Position numbers and translations under genes: made by a program. Shown piece after piece: positions 25,351 to 34,555 of a stretch of 64,000 bases of DNA (position 1 is the first letter of the stretch; the number at the start of each line of letters is the position of its first letter). Source of the stretch: Asticcacaulis taihuensis (GTDB lineage: Bacteria > Pseudomonadota > Alphaproteobacteria > Caulobacterales > Caulobacteraceae); NCBI RefSeq assembly GCF_900100255.1, contig NZ_FMTS01000004.1, positions 1 to 64,000 of the forward strand, given 5' to 3'. Under the pieces are notes generated by a model. That model saw only the letters and a program-made list of their open reading frames with translations. It was not told the DNA's origin and searched no databases.

Positions 25351-28224
25351 TTACTTTCTTACCGTCACCGCCGCGCCGGAATAGGCCACTTCCTTATCAA
25401 AGGCGTCCAGGTTTCCACTGGTCGAAGTGCCCGGCGTGATGAACCGCACGCGGAAGGTCCGGTTGGCGATCATGCCCTTATAGCTGCCCGTGCGTGCGCC
25501 GATGGTCAGTTCACCGGTCTTGTCATTATAGCTCAGCGGAATGCGGCTGAACTCCCCGCGCGTATAGCCATTGCTGACGCCGTCATCCTCATAGAGGCTG
25601 AACGTGCCGTCTGCGCCGGTATAGACCATGAAGGTCAGCGGCGCGTCGGGCTTTTCATCGACATACTGCGTCACTGGTCCCATCGGCACCACCGACCCCG
25701 CCTTGACGTAGAGCGGCATCTGGCTCAGCGGCGCATTGGCCGTGATCGTCTGGCCGCCGTTCACGTGTTCACCGGTATAGAAGTCATACCAGTCGGCGCC
25801 GGCCGGCAGATAAACACTGCGCGAGGTGGCCTTGTATTCGGATACCGGTGCCACCAGGAAGGCATGGCCGAACAGGTATTCGTCCTTGATATCCTTGACC
25901 TTCGGATCGCGGAAATCCATCACCAGACCGCGCATGATGGTGCCGGAATTATGATAGGTATCCGAGGCCGTGGCATAGATATAGGGCATGAGACGGTAGC
26001 GCAGCTTGTCATACCAAATCATGTTTTCGCGCATTTCGGAGCCTTCGGGCGCGATGATGAAGATTTCGCGCTTCACGCCTTCGCCATGCGAGCGGAACAG
26101 CGGCGAAAAGGCGCCGAACTGGAACCAGCGCTGGTTCAACTCACGCCATTCCTTCAGGTCTTCCGCCGTACCTGTGCCGCCAGCCGCACGGTTTTCCTGC
26201 AGCCCGCCGACATCCGTGCCTTGGAAGCGCGTTTCCTGGGCATAGCCGCCGATATCGTGCGTCCAGTTGGGGATGCCCGACATGGAGAAGTTCACCCCGG
26301 CGGCAATCTGGTCATATAGGTTGTTCCAGCGGCCGACCGTATCGCCCGACCAGACGGCCGCGGCATTGCGCTGCACGCCGGCAAAGCCCGAACGGGTCAG
26401 GATGAACTGACGGGTATCCGGCTGGTCCTTCTTCAGGCCGTCATACATCGCCTTGGTGTTCATCAGGGCGTAGGGGTTATGGACGATGGCGCCCGGCCCC
26501 ATCTGGGTCGGGGTGATCAGGGCGGCGAATTCTTCCGGCGAGGTATTGGAGCGCACATCCGGCTCGGTATTATCCATCCACCAGGCGTCAAAGCCCTTCA
26601 CGACCAGGGTGTCGTGAAGCTGCTTGTAGTACATGTCGCGCGCTTCCTGATTATAGGGCGAATAGTGGCTGTTGAGATAACCCTTGCCCACCCAGTCGCG
26701 CTGGCCTTCCTCGACATTCTTCGTCCACATATAGCCTTTCTTTTCAAAGGCTTTGTAGTTGTCGGTATTGGCGTAGAACTTGCCCCAGATCGAGATCATG
26801 ATGTGGGCATGTTCCTTATGCACCTCATCGACCATCTTCTGCGGATCGGGGAAGCGGACCGGATCGAAGGTGTGTGAGCCCCACTGGTCTTCCGGCCAAT
26901 AGAACCAGTCCTGCACCATATTGTCGATCGGGATCTGCATGTCGCGGTAGGTCTTGAGGACACCGAGCAACTGATCCTGAGTCTCGTAGCGCTGGCGCGA
27001 CTGCCAGAAGCCATAGGCCCATTTCGGCATCAGCGGCGCCTGGCCGGTCAGATGACGATAACCACCGATTACGCCATCCATGCTGTCGGACGCGATGAAG
27101 TAATAGTTGAGGCCGGTGCCGGCTTCCGAGGTGAATTGCAGCGAATGCTGGTCGGCGGCGGATTGCGGATTGTTATGCGTAATGGCGATCATGCCGCCCG
27201 AAGGCTGCCATTCGAGATGGAATTTCACCGGCTTGCCCTGGGTGAAATTCTGCTCGAAATTGTGATACCAGGGGTTCCAGCCCTGCCGCCAGACGCTGAG
27301 GATTTTCTTGCCGTCGATGGTCAGGTCGGCATAGTCCGAAGAATACATCTGCATCTTGTGGACGCCGGAAATGTCCGAGGTCATGGTGCCATCCCAGACG
27401 ACCAGCACCTTCTTGCCGGCGGTCGCCTCCTTGGATAGCGCCGGATCGGTGGGCCAGTTGGCGGCGACATCGCTGAGATACTGGTAGCGGATGTCGCTTT
27501 CAACGCGTGTCAGGACCAGCTTGCCATCGACATAGTATTTGGCCGTCAGGCCGGGCTTGCCGTCATCAGTGGCCAGTTTCAGGTCGCGGCTGAACAGGGC
27601 ATAGGGCGTTGGGTTGCCCCAGCGAGTGATCGAGTTGTTGTCCCACAGCAGGCCGTAATTCTGGTCCGACATCACGAACGGCACGGCCACGTCCATATTG
27701 TGCTGGGAGAGCAGCACGTCCTCACCGTTCATGTCCATCTGGGCGTTCTGGTGCTGGCCGAGACCGTAAAGTCCTTCGGTCGTGCCGCGGTTGAACTGGG
27801 CATGGGTGGCGACGTAAGGCTGGCCTTCGACAGTCACCGGCGTGATGCTGGCGGCGGCTTCGCTCAGAACCGGCTTGCCGTCTGCATTATAAAAGGTGAC
27901 CAGGCCCGTCTCCAGAGAGACAACGGCCGAAGCCTTTGCGGCCTTGAGCGTCACGTTCTTCTTCGTTTCGGAAACGGTGAAATCACCGCCCGGCGTCGCC
28001 ACGGTCATCAGGGACGGCATCTGCTGGCGGGCCGGATCGTCAGTGGCCAGCACATGAATGATGGAATCGCTCATGACTTCGAGCCGGACCTCTTTGGCCG
28101 TGCCCGTATCGGGCTTGACCACAATACCGGTAGCGGTTTTCTCGTAGGAACCGGCCATGGCCGCGCCCGCCGACATGACGAGGGCAATGGCTGATACCGA
28201 GGCCCAGATTTTCGCTGCTTTCAT
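25351..28224 (-). CDS. Exported GH31 glycosidase (alpha-xylosidase-like)
   Basis: A 957-residue enzyme with a Sec signal peptide (IALVMSAGAAMAG). The GH31 nucleophile is Asp551 in WWMDNTEPD and the acid/base is Asp628 in WSGDTVGRW. Between the N-terminal beta domain and the barrel is a PA14-like insert (about residues 225-370, with SGVHKMQMYSSDYADLTIDG). This insert is known in xyloglucan alpha-xylosidases such as Cellvibrio Xyl31A. It probably removes alpha-linked xylose (or glucose) from oligosaccharides in the periplasm. It follows the GH35 gene on the same strand, with a repeat element between them. Confidence 0.9.
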   Translation of the reverse strand: MKAAKIWASVSAIALVMSAGAAMAGSYEKTATGIVVKPDTGTAKEVRLEVMSDSIIHVLATDDPARQQMPSLMTVATPGGDFTVSETKKNVTLKAAKASAVVSLETGLVTFYNADGKPVLSEAAASITPVTVEGQPYVATHAQFNRGTTEGLYGLGQHQNAQMDMNGEDVLLSQHNMDVAVPFVMSDQNYGLLWDNNSITRWGNPTPYALFSRDLKLATDDGKPGLTAKYYVDGKLVLTRVESDIRYQYLSDVAANWPTDPALSKEATAGKKVLVVWDGTMTSDISGVHKMQMYSSDYADLTIDGKKILSVWRQGWNPWYHNFEQNFTQGKPVKFHLEWQPSGGMIAITHNNPQSAADQHSLQFTSEAGTGLNYYFIASDSMDGVIGGYRHLTGQAPLMPKWAYGFWQSRQRYETQDQLLGVLKTYRDMQIPIDNMVQDWFYWPEDQWGSHTFDPVRFPDPQKMVDEVHKEHAHIMISIWGKFYANTDNYKAFEKKGYMWTKNVEEGQRDWVGKGYLNSHYSPYNQEARDMYYKQLHDTLVVKGFDAWWMDNTEPDVRSNTSPEEFAALITPTQMGPGAIVHNPYALMNTKAMYDGLKKDQPDTRQFILTRSGFAGVQRNAAAVWSGDTVGRWNNLYDQIAAGVNFSMSGIPNWTHDIGGYAQETRFQGTDVGGLQENRAAGGTGTAEDLKEWRELNQRWFQFGAFSPLFRSHGEGVKREIFIIAPEGSEMRENMIWYDKLRYRLMPYIYATASDTYHNSGTIMRGLVMDFRDPKVKDIKDEYLFGHAFLVAPVSEYKATSRSVYLPAGADWYDFYTGEHVNGGQTITANAPLSQMPLYVKAGSVVPMGPVTQYVDEKPDAPLTFMVYTGADGTFSLYEDDGVSNGYTRGEFSRIPLSYNDKTGELTIGARTGSYKGMIANRTFRVRFITPGTSTSGNLDAFDKEVAYSGAAVTVRK

Positions 28225-28251
28225 CTCAACTCTCCCTTATTGTTTATTTTG

Positions 28252-28424
28252 AAGTAAGAAACCCCACCACCACATCTCAGCCGCTACGCGCCTTCGTGCG
28301 GTCCCCCTCCCCGGCATAGCCAGGGAGGTACAAGAAAGAGGGATGTCCTTCTCTTATACCTCCCCAACTTGTTGGGGAGGGGGACCGACGGGCTCTTGCC
28401 CGTTGGTGGTGGGGTATCTTACTT
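28252..28424. repeat. MITE-like palindromic element, copy 1 (173 bp)
   Basis: The terminal inverted repeats are 22 bp (28252-28273 and 28403-28424) with two mismatches; they begin AAGTAAGA and continue into CCCCACCACCA. The inside holds further nested hairpins (GGGAGGTA...TACCTCCCC; GCGGTCCCCC...GGGGGACCG). A related copy is at 60541-60747. It separates the GH35 and GH31 genes and contains no ORF. Confidence 0.85.
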
Positions 28425-28427
28425 TAC

Positions 28428-30110
28428 TTACTGCTCATAGGTCGCTAGGCGGACCTTCAATATCACGGGCTGTCCGGTGAAGTTCAGGCCATAATCGGTC
28501 TGGTCACCATTCCACACGCGTTCAAAAACCCACTTTCCGTCTTCAAAGTGACCTTCCTCGACGCGATCGACCAACATGCCCTTTTTGGCGTTATCCTTAC
28601 CCGCGCCAAAGGTAATCCGGGCATTCAGACCGGCCACCAGAAACTCAGTGTCGCTCAGTTTCGCCACGACGACCCCGCCGCTCGGCACGTCAGACCCCTC
28701 CGGATAGCCGTTCCTGTTTTCCGGGTCCCACTTGCGCAGACCGAACTGCCATTCGCGATAGCTGACCGTCGCGTTCCACTTCGCGCCCAGATCGAGCGTC
28801 TGGTCTGAATGATCATCAGGTTCCGATACGCCCCAGACTTGCGAGTCAAAGCTCAGCTTCGCCCATTCTCGGTCCATGCCCTCGAACAGCTTATAGACCG
28901 TAGCAAAGGGTTTGACCATTTCGATATCGGTTTTGGTCGTACCCAGCGGATGGTTGGAATAACCGGTATAATCGAAACCGAACGGATCGAAGCCAATGCC
29001 CTGACGTCCCAGCGCCGAGAAAATGTACCGGGCATAGACTGGCGAATTTCCGCTCTCGGCGACATAGAGCGCATTATCGTGTCGGGCATACAATTCGAGC
29101 GTCTTTTCGTAGCTTTGCGAAGTCGGTGTATAGAGGTCGGGCGCCAGCAGCTCGATATGCGGCGCGGCCGCCTTCCAGACATCGATCACGCTGTAAACCG
29201 GCCCGCCGGACGCATAGGCACCGGCCAAATGATTTGGATTCAGCGGATCTTTCAGCGCGGCATTGACATAGGTCGGCAGCGGATAGATGGCGTCGCCCGC
29301 CGCCACAATATCGTCGATATAGGTGGCGATTGACCAGGCATGGAAATACTCATCGGCATCCTTGCCAAAGACGGCATTCCAGTTATTTTGGCCAATTGCG
29401 GGCTTCTTGTTGTACTTTTTCAGCAGCTCCGCGGGCACCGGCTTGGCCATCAGGGCATCGGCTTTTTTGGAATAGTCGCGGGCCGCGCCATAAACACCGG
29501 TTTCATTCTCCGGCTGAAGCATGATGACCGTATGCTGGTCGCCGTCGATCGCCCTGATATGCTTCACCAGTTCAACATAGGCCTTTTTATCGGCCTCGCG
29601 TGTCGTATCGTAAAGCGGCGACAGAGCGTAAGAGGTGGTGCCGTCCTTGTTGGTCAGGCGCGGGAAACGCTTATTGTCGGTCTTGACCCAGGTCGGCGCA
29701 TAGGAGGGGCCGGTGTTCTTCCAGGTGGCGAACCACAGTATGACCAGGCGGACATTGTTCTCACGCGCCTGCCTGACCAGCGTGTCGACAAAGCTGAAGT
29801 CGAACTTCCCTTCCACCGGCTCGATCTGCTCCCAGGCCACCGGCATGGTCAGCGTATTGGCGTGCATGTCCTTTATAGCCGGCCAGACCTTTGGCAGGGC
29901 AGCTTCATAATTGCTGGAATTATTGGCCTGGCCGCCCAGAACAAGGAACGGCGCGCCATCGACCATCAGGGCATATTTGCCGTTCTTCTGCACCAATTCC
30001 GGAATGGGCGCCGCCGCCTGCGCCGATGCCGCTCCAGTAAGAGCCAGCACACTCGCTGATAGCGCTAACAAAAACTGTTGCGACGCAAAGGTCTTGAATG
30101 TCTTCTTCAA
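28428..30110 (-). CDS. Exported GH35 beta-galactosidase
   Basis: A 560-residue enzyme with a signal peptide (SASVLALTGAASAQA). The TIM barrel has the acid/base Glu203 in QPENETGVYG and the probable nucleophile Glu352 in YVAESGNSPVYA. The C-terminal part resembles the DUF5597 domain found in Cellvibrio Bgl35A, which cuts beta-galactose from xyloglucan side chains. It probably acts in the periplasm with the GH31 enzyme encoded downstream. Confidence 0.9.
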   Translation of the reverse strand: MKKTFKTFASQQFLLALSASVLALTGAASAQAAAPIPELVQKNGKYALMVDGAPFLVLGGQANNSSNYEAALPKVWPAIKDMHANTLTMPVAWEQIEPVEGKFDFSFVDTLVRQARENNVRLVILWFATWKNTGPSYAPTWVKTDNKRFPRLTNKDGTTSYALSPLYDTTREADKKAYVELVKHIRAIDGDQHTVIMLQPENETGVYGAARDYSKKADALMAKPVPAELLKKYNKKPAIGQNNWNAVFGKDADEYFHAWSIATYIDDIVAAGDAIYPLPTYVNAALKDPLNPNHLAGAYASGGPVYSVIDVWKAAAPHIELLAPDLYTPTSQSYEKTLELYARHDNALYVAESGNSPVYARYIFSALGRQGIGFDPFGFDYTGYSNHPLGTTKTDIEMVKPFATVYKLFEGMDREWAKLSFDSQVWGVSEPDDHSDQTLDLGAKWNATVSYREWQFGLRKWDPENRNGYPEGSDVPSGGVVVAKLSDTEFLVAGLNARITFGAGKDNAKKGMLVDRVEEGHFEDGKWVFERVWNGDQTDYGLNFTGQPVILKVRLATYEQ

Positions 30111-30179
30111 AGGTATCCGCTCCCATAAAATCGCCGCCCTGCTTATTTTCGCAAAGTTTTACCTGCGAAGTCGGCGCTC

Positions 30180-30201
30180 ACATATAAAATATGTCGTACA
30201 A
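30180..30201. promoter_or_regulatory. Candidate FadR/GntR operator region
   Basis: ACATAT-AAA-ATATGT (30180-30194) is a perfect dyad. It overlaps ATGTCGTACAA (30191-30201), which fits the GntR/FadR consensus TNGTNNNACNA except for its first base. It lies between the divergent GH35 gene and the FadR-like gene, as expected for a shared operator. Confidence 0.45.
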
Positions 30202-30308
30202 TATTGGCCGCCCTTTCGGCAAGCGTCAAATGACGAATCTGGTTTTAAATAGTATTTTTTTCTGTAAGCTTCTTAAGGCGAAGCGGCGAATCTCAAGGTT
30301 CTGACATC

Positions 30309-31055
30309 GTGCGACGCGCCGCAGGGACTAACAAACGCCTACCAGAAAGACACGTCATGCGCTCCGAACTCGGCGTCAGCCTCGCCTACGGGCTCCTCGC
30401 CTCCCTTGGCCAATCCATCGTCACCGGCGAGTTCGAAAAAACCGGCTTCCCAACCGAAGCAGAGCTTTGTGCCAGGTTCGGCGCCAGCCGCACCGTCATG
30501 CGCGAAGCCGTCAAGATGCTCTCCGCCAAGGGGCTGATCAGTTCGCGTCAGCGCCAGGGCACGCGCGTAGAGCCGGTCGAAAACTGGAACCTGCTTGATC
30601 CGGACGTGTTGCGCTGGCTGATGGAACGGCCCTATTCCAACAAGATTTTCCTCGAATTCGCCCAGATGCGCCTGGCCATAGAACCGGCCGCCGCAGGGCT
30701 GGCCGCCGAACTCCAGGACAAGCGCGCCATTGCCGGCATCCGCGAAGGTCTGCAGGCGATGATCGATCACGCCGGCCAGCCCGATCTGGCGCTCCAGGCC
30801 GATATCGATTTCCACGTCGCCATACTGAAGGCGTCGGGCAATCCGTTCTTCTGGCGCCTGAAGCCGCTGATTACCAACGCCCTGCACCTGTCGATCCAGC
30901 TCACCAACAAGATTTCCGGCCACATGGCCGATATCCATGCCCACGAGGCCATACTGATCGCCATCGAAAAAGGCGATGCGGCCGCCGCCCGCAAGGCGTC
31001 CGAAGACATCCTGCTGGAATCGCTGAACTTTATCGAAAAGGCCCAGGCGGAGTAG
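30309..31055 (+). CDS. FadR/DgoR-subfamily GntR regulator
   Basis: A 248-residue protein from GTG 30309; ATG 30357 is an equally possible start. It has an N-terminal winged helix (FPTEAELCARFGASRTVMREAVKML; SSRQRQGTRVEP), then NWNLLDPDVLRWLM, which is typical of the DgoR-type sugar-acid branch. An FCD ligand domain follows with metal-type residues (DIDFHVAIL; DIHAHEAIL). It probably controls the divergent glycosidase genes in answer to a sugar or sugar acid. The downstream YjbR-like gene begins 3 bp later. Confidence 0.88.
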   Translation: MRRAAGTNKRLPERHVMRSELGVSLAYGLLASLGQSIVTGEFEKTGFPTEAELCARFGASRTVMREAVKMLSAKGLISSRQRQGTRVEPVENWNLLDPDVLRWLMERPYSNKIFLEFAQMRLAIEPAAAGLAAELQDKRAIAGIREGLQAMIDHAGQPDLALQADIDFHVAILKASGNPFFWRLKPLITNALHLSIQLTNKISGHMADIHAHEAILIAIEKGDAAAARKASEDILLESLNFIEKAQAE

Positions 31056-31058
31056 GCC

Positions 31059-31430
31059 GTGGTCGACAGCGCTCTGGTTCACGAACTGGTCGCTGTCCTG
31101 CCCGGCGCAATCAATGACTCCACCCCCGAACGCCTCATTTTCTCCGTTAGAGGACGCGGCTTCGCCTGGACCTTTATGCAGCGCGATACGCCGAAGCAAA
31201 AACGCTGGCCGAACCGCGACGTACTGGCCGTAAGCTGCCCCCTCGACCATAAGGAACTGCTGATCGAAGCGGCACCGGACATCTTCTTCGATGATGCCCA
31301 TTACCGCGGCTACCCCGCCGTTCTTGTCCGCCTGCCCGCAATCAGTGCTGACGAACTGGCTAACCTGCTCGCCAGGGCCCATGCCATGCAGTTGAACAAG
31401 CCGCTCAAGCCAAAGCGACCACGACAATAA
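31059..31430 (+). CDS. MmcQ/YjbR-like protein
   Basis: A 123-residue protein of the double-wing fold, starting at GTG 31059. Diagnostic segments: RLIFSVRGRGFAWTFM, AVSCPLDHKELLIEAAPDIFFDDAHYRGYPAVLVRL cut by the usual spacing, and a basic C-terminal tail. The family is thought to bind DNA, but no role is established. It is likely cotranscribed with the FadR-like gene. Confidence 0.85.
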   Translation: MVDSALVHELVAVLPGAINDSTPERLIFSVRGRGFAWTFMQRDTPKQKRWPNRDVLAVSCPLDHKELLIEAAPDIFFDDAHYRGYPAVLVRLPAISADELANLLARAHAMQLNKPLKPKRPRQ

Positions 31431-31686
31431 ACATAGAAATGCCCAGCAATATCCGGTTTCCGCATTTCCAGTACAAATATAGAGCATATTGACTGAGTAT
31501 TCGGAAAGCAACCCGTTACCGCACAAAGAAATAACAGTTAAAATCTACAAATTATTCACACTTTAAATCTAGGCTACTCCGATCAGGGAGCGGCCAGCAC
31601 AATAAGTCCACTTTAAAAACGGACACAGCCATCTCCAGGTAAACAGTAAAGGCGTACCAGTTCCGCGTTGACACCCGGAGAGGCCA

Positions 31687-31971
31687 ATGTCCAATATTCG
31701 TGATCTGCTTGAGTACATTAAGGCGGTTGACCGCCTGCATGTCGCTGTCGGCCTGAATGGCCGTACCCAGTTAAACAAGGATTTCGAGCGCTTCCGCTCC
31801 ATGCCGGGGACAGTGACCGTTTCGGAATATCTGTCCAAACGCGTCAGGCCCTACCTGCCGGCGGGCACGACCGTGGGCATTTACGATCCGGCGGGGCGTC
31901 TGGTGGGAATGACCGCCCTGCTCGAAAATATCCGTATCCCGGAGGCCACTCCCATTACCCAAAGGCGATAG
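31687..31971 (+). CDS. Small hypothetical protein, 94 aa
   Basis: An unrecognised soluble protein, beginning MSNIRDLLEYIKAVDRLHVAV. The C-terminal half looks beta-rich (YLPAGTTVGIYDPAGRLVGM). No signal peptide, membrane segment or known motif is seen. It stands alone after a 256-bp gap, ends at a strong terminator and has a GAGAGG sequence upstream of its ATG. Codon use is like its neighbours. Confidence 0.55.
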   Translation: MSNIRDLLEYIKAVDRLHVAVGLNGRTQLNKDFERFRSMPGTVTVSEYLSKRVRPYLPAGTTVGIYDPAGRLVGMTALLENIRIPEATPITQRR

Positions 31972-31974
31972 CAA

Positions 31975-32005
31975 AAAAGCGCCGGACTTCACATCCGGCG
32001 CCTTT
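31975..32005. terminator. Bidirectional intrinsic terminator
   Basis: GCGCCGGA (31979-31986) pairs with TCCGGCGC (31994-32001) around a 7-nt loop. A-run and T-run flanks serve both the 94-aa gene and the convergent GH27 gene. Confidence 0.8.
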
Positions 32006-32024
32006 CGCAATCATTTCAAGGTAA

Positions 32025-33248
32025 TCACACTGTAGGGCTGATCCGCACCATCACCACGCCATGCGGCGCGACTTCGGCGCTGTAGCTGCCCTTGATGCTC
32101 TTTTTCACCGCCTTGGACCACAAATCCCTGACGCTGGCCTTGATACCCGGCGCCCATTGCAGCGCGTCCCAGTCCACCGAAATGGTCTTGGCCTCCGCGC
32201 CGCGATTGAACAGAACGACCGCACGGTCACCGCCGGCCAGCGGTCGCACCCAGACCTCAGTATCGCCGGATTGCGCCATACGGCGCGCCTGCTGGCCCAG
32301 TTTGTCCTGGTCGATGGCGATAACATCCTTGTTCGTCAGTATATCGAGCGTTGCCTTGTCCATGTTCGACAGGTCATTGCCAGCGATTAGCGGCGCCGCC
32401 AGCATGGCCCACAGCGAGAAGTGAGAGCGGTATTCCACATCGGTCATGCCGCCATTGCCGACCTCCAGCATGTCCGGATCGTTCCAGTGGTTCGGACCGG
32501 AATTGACCCAGAGATCAGCATTATGATCGAGAATCCACAGGAAGGAATGGCTGTAGCCTTCATCCTTGTCCCATGAATCGCGGATATCGCCGGTAGTGCG
32601 CCACAAATGCCCCAGCGGGGCCGCCCATTCCTCCGGCTTGTTGTCGCCCCATTCGCAGATGGAAAAAACGATATCGCGGCCGGATGCCCGCAGCGCCTTG
32701 GCCATGATGGTGTAGGAGGAGTTCGCTTCGCTGGAGCCGGTATAGCACCAGTCAACCTTGACATAATCGACGCCCCACGACGCCCAGGTGCGCGCGTCCT
32801 GGAATTCATAGCCGCGACTGCCGGGACGGCCACCGCAGGTCTTGGCGCCGATGTCGGAATAGAGGCCGAATTTCAGCCCTTTGGAATGGACATAATCCGC
32901 CAGGGCCTTGATACCCGAAGGGAAACGTTCCGGATCAGCTTGGATGGTACCATCGGCCGTGCGGTCCTTCTGCCAGCAGTCATCGATCACCACATACTGA
33001 TACCCCGCGTCCTTCATGCCGGAAGCCGCCATGGCATCGGCCACGCCACGAATCTTGGCTTCGTCTATGTTGCAGGCAAACTTGTTCCACGAATTCCACC
33101 CCATCGGCGGCGTCAGGGCAATGGCGGGCTTGGGGGCTTCCAGGCCAAGCGTTTCGTGTGCCATAGCCACGCCGCTCCACAGCGGCGTCAGCAGAAGTGT
33201 GGCAACCACAATCGGTCTAAGCCGGCGCAGACACTGTTCGATATCCAT
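32025..33248 (-). CDS. Exported GH27 alpha-galactosidase
   Basis: About 407 residues from ATG 33248 (GGGAGAG upstream), with a signal peptide (TLLLTPLWSGVAMA). PPMGWNSWNKFACNI opens the barrel. The nucleophile is Asp166 in YVKVDWCY and the acid/base is Asp221 in WRTTGDIRDSW. A C-terminal beta domain ends the chain. It removes terminal alpha-galactose from galactomannan or raffinose-type sugars. It belongs to the same accessory glycosidase region as the GH31 and GH35 genes. Confidence 0.94.
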   Translation of the reverse strand: MDIEQCLRRLRPIVVATLLLTPLWSGVAMAHETLGLEAPKPAIALTPPMGWNSWNKFACNIDEAKIRGVADAMAASGMKDAGYQYVVIDDCWQKDRTADGTIQADPERFPSGIKALADYVHSKGLKFGLYSDIGAKTCGGRPGSRGYEFQDARTWASWGVDYVKVDWCYTGSSEANSSYTIMAKALRASGRDIVFSICEWGDNKPEEWAAPLGHLWRTTGDIRDSWDKDEGYSHSFLWILDHNADLWVNSGPNHWNDPDMLEVGNGGMTDVEYRSHFSLWAMLAAPLIAGNDLSNMDKATLDILTNKDVIAIDQDKLGQQARRMAQSGDTEVWVRPLAGGDRAVVLFNRGAEAKTISVDWDALQWAPGIKASVRDLWSKAVKKSIKGSYSAEVAPHGVVMVRISPTV

Positions 33249-33584
33249 TCTGTCTCTCCCTTTATGGCGGTTATCTCCGCATTCGGGCCAGAATAAATAT
33301 GACAATTTTCAGATTGGCAAGCATTATGGCTCAAATAAATAAAGCAAATTTTATTATCCCGGCACACCGAATGCGGGCGTAAATTCGAGCGAGTGTATTC
33401 TTTTTTAACGCCTTTTACGTAGAGAAAGATCATCAAATTTTTATGACGGTAGGGAAATCTGCCTGACAAGACTTGCCGTAAACCGGACAGACCTCTAAAC
33501 CTGAGCGAATAGTTCGGCGCGTTGAGCCCATCATTGATTTCCAAATCCGCAATGGATTAAGCCCCCTTTCTTCCTGAGGTTCTT
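33249..33584. other. Divergent intergenic region before galU
   Basis: No gene is seen in this 336-bp gap between the GH27 and galU genes. It is AT-rich near 33300-33450 and should hold both promoters, but I see no convincing operator. Confidence 0.4.
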
Positions 33585-34460
33585 TTGACTCATAAACGTG
33601 TTCGCAAAGCTGTTATCCCCGTCGCCGGTCTGGGCACCCGCGTACTGCCCGGCACCAAGGTGGTGCCCAAGGAACTGCTGAACGTCGTCGATCGTCCGAT
33701 CCTGTCCTATGTCGTCGCCGAAGCGCGCGCTGCCGGTATCGAGCACTTTGTCTTTGTGACCGGCCGCTCGAAAGGCGCCATCGAGGACTATTTCGACCAC
33801 CAGGTCGAGCTTGAAGCGCAACTCGCTGCCAAGAAGAAAACGGCGATCCTCAATGAACTTCTTGCCGAACTGCCCAAGGCCGGCGAGATGAGCTTCGTTC
33901 GCCAGATGCAGCCGCATGGCCTCGGCCACGCGGTCTGGTGCGCCCGCGATATCATCGGCGATGAGCCTTTCGCGGTCATCCTCCCCGACATGGTGATGGA
34001 CGCCGAGGTTTCGGCGCTCAAGCAGGCGATCAATGCCTATGATGAGGTCGGTGGCAATATCATCGTCGTCGAGCCCGTGCCGCACGATCAGACGCATCAG
34101 TATGGCGTCGTCGCCGTCGAGGCCAAAGGCGGCCGGCTCAATAAAATGACCGGCATGGTCGAAAAGCCCGCACCAGGCACCGCGCCGTCCAATCTGATCG
34201 TTTCGGGCCGCTATATTCTCCAGCCGGAAATCTTCGAACTGCTGGCCTCACAGGAAAAGGGCGCCGGCGGCGAAATCCAGCTTACCGACTCGATGTTCCG
34301 CCTGATGGAGACCCAAGGTTTCCATGCGCTGGAATATGACGGCGTCACCTATGACTGTGGCGACAAGATCGGCCTGCTGCGCGCCAATGTCGCCATGGCC
34401 CTGAAACACCCCGAACTGGGTGAAGCCGCCCGCGCCGCTCTGACTCCCTTCTTCCAATAA
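33585..34460 (+). CDS. galU: UTP-glucose-1-phosphate uridylyltransferase
   Basis: A 291-residue nucleotidyltransferase that makes UDP-glucose for polysaccharides and lipids. The N-terminal signature is KAVIPVAGLGTRVLPGTKVVPKELL, with the activating Lys pair. GLGHAVWCARDIIGDEPFAV and DKIGLLRANVAMALKHPELG are also typical. The start codon seems to be TTG 33585, with CTGAGG 5 nt upstream, because no ATG lies before the signature. Confidence 0.94.
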   Translation: MTHKRVRKAVIPVAGLGTRVLPGTKVVPKELLNVVDRPILSYVVAEARAAGIEHFVFVTGRSKGAIEDYFDHQVELEAQLAAKKKTAILNELLAELPKAGEMSFVRQMQPHGLGHAVWCARDIIGDEPFAVILPDMVMDAEVSALKQAINAYDEVGGNIIVVEPVPHDQTHQYGVVAVEAKGGRLNKMTGMVEKPAPGTAPSNLIVSGRYILQPEIFELLASQEKGAGGEIQLTDSMFRLMETQGFHALEYDGVTYDCGDKIGLLRANVAMALKHPELGEAARAALTPFFQ

Positions 34461-34555
34461 TAGCGTTCGCCTTAATCAAGGCACTTTGAATTTTTACTTC
34501 TTCATGTGGCATAGGAGCGCTCTCCCCTGCCGACATATCCGAGGACACGCCTGAA

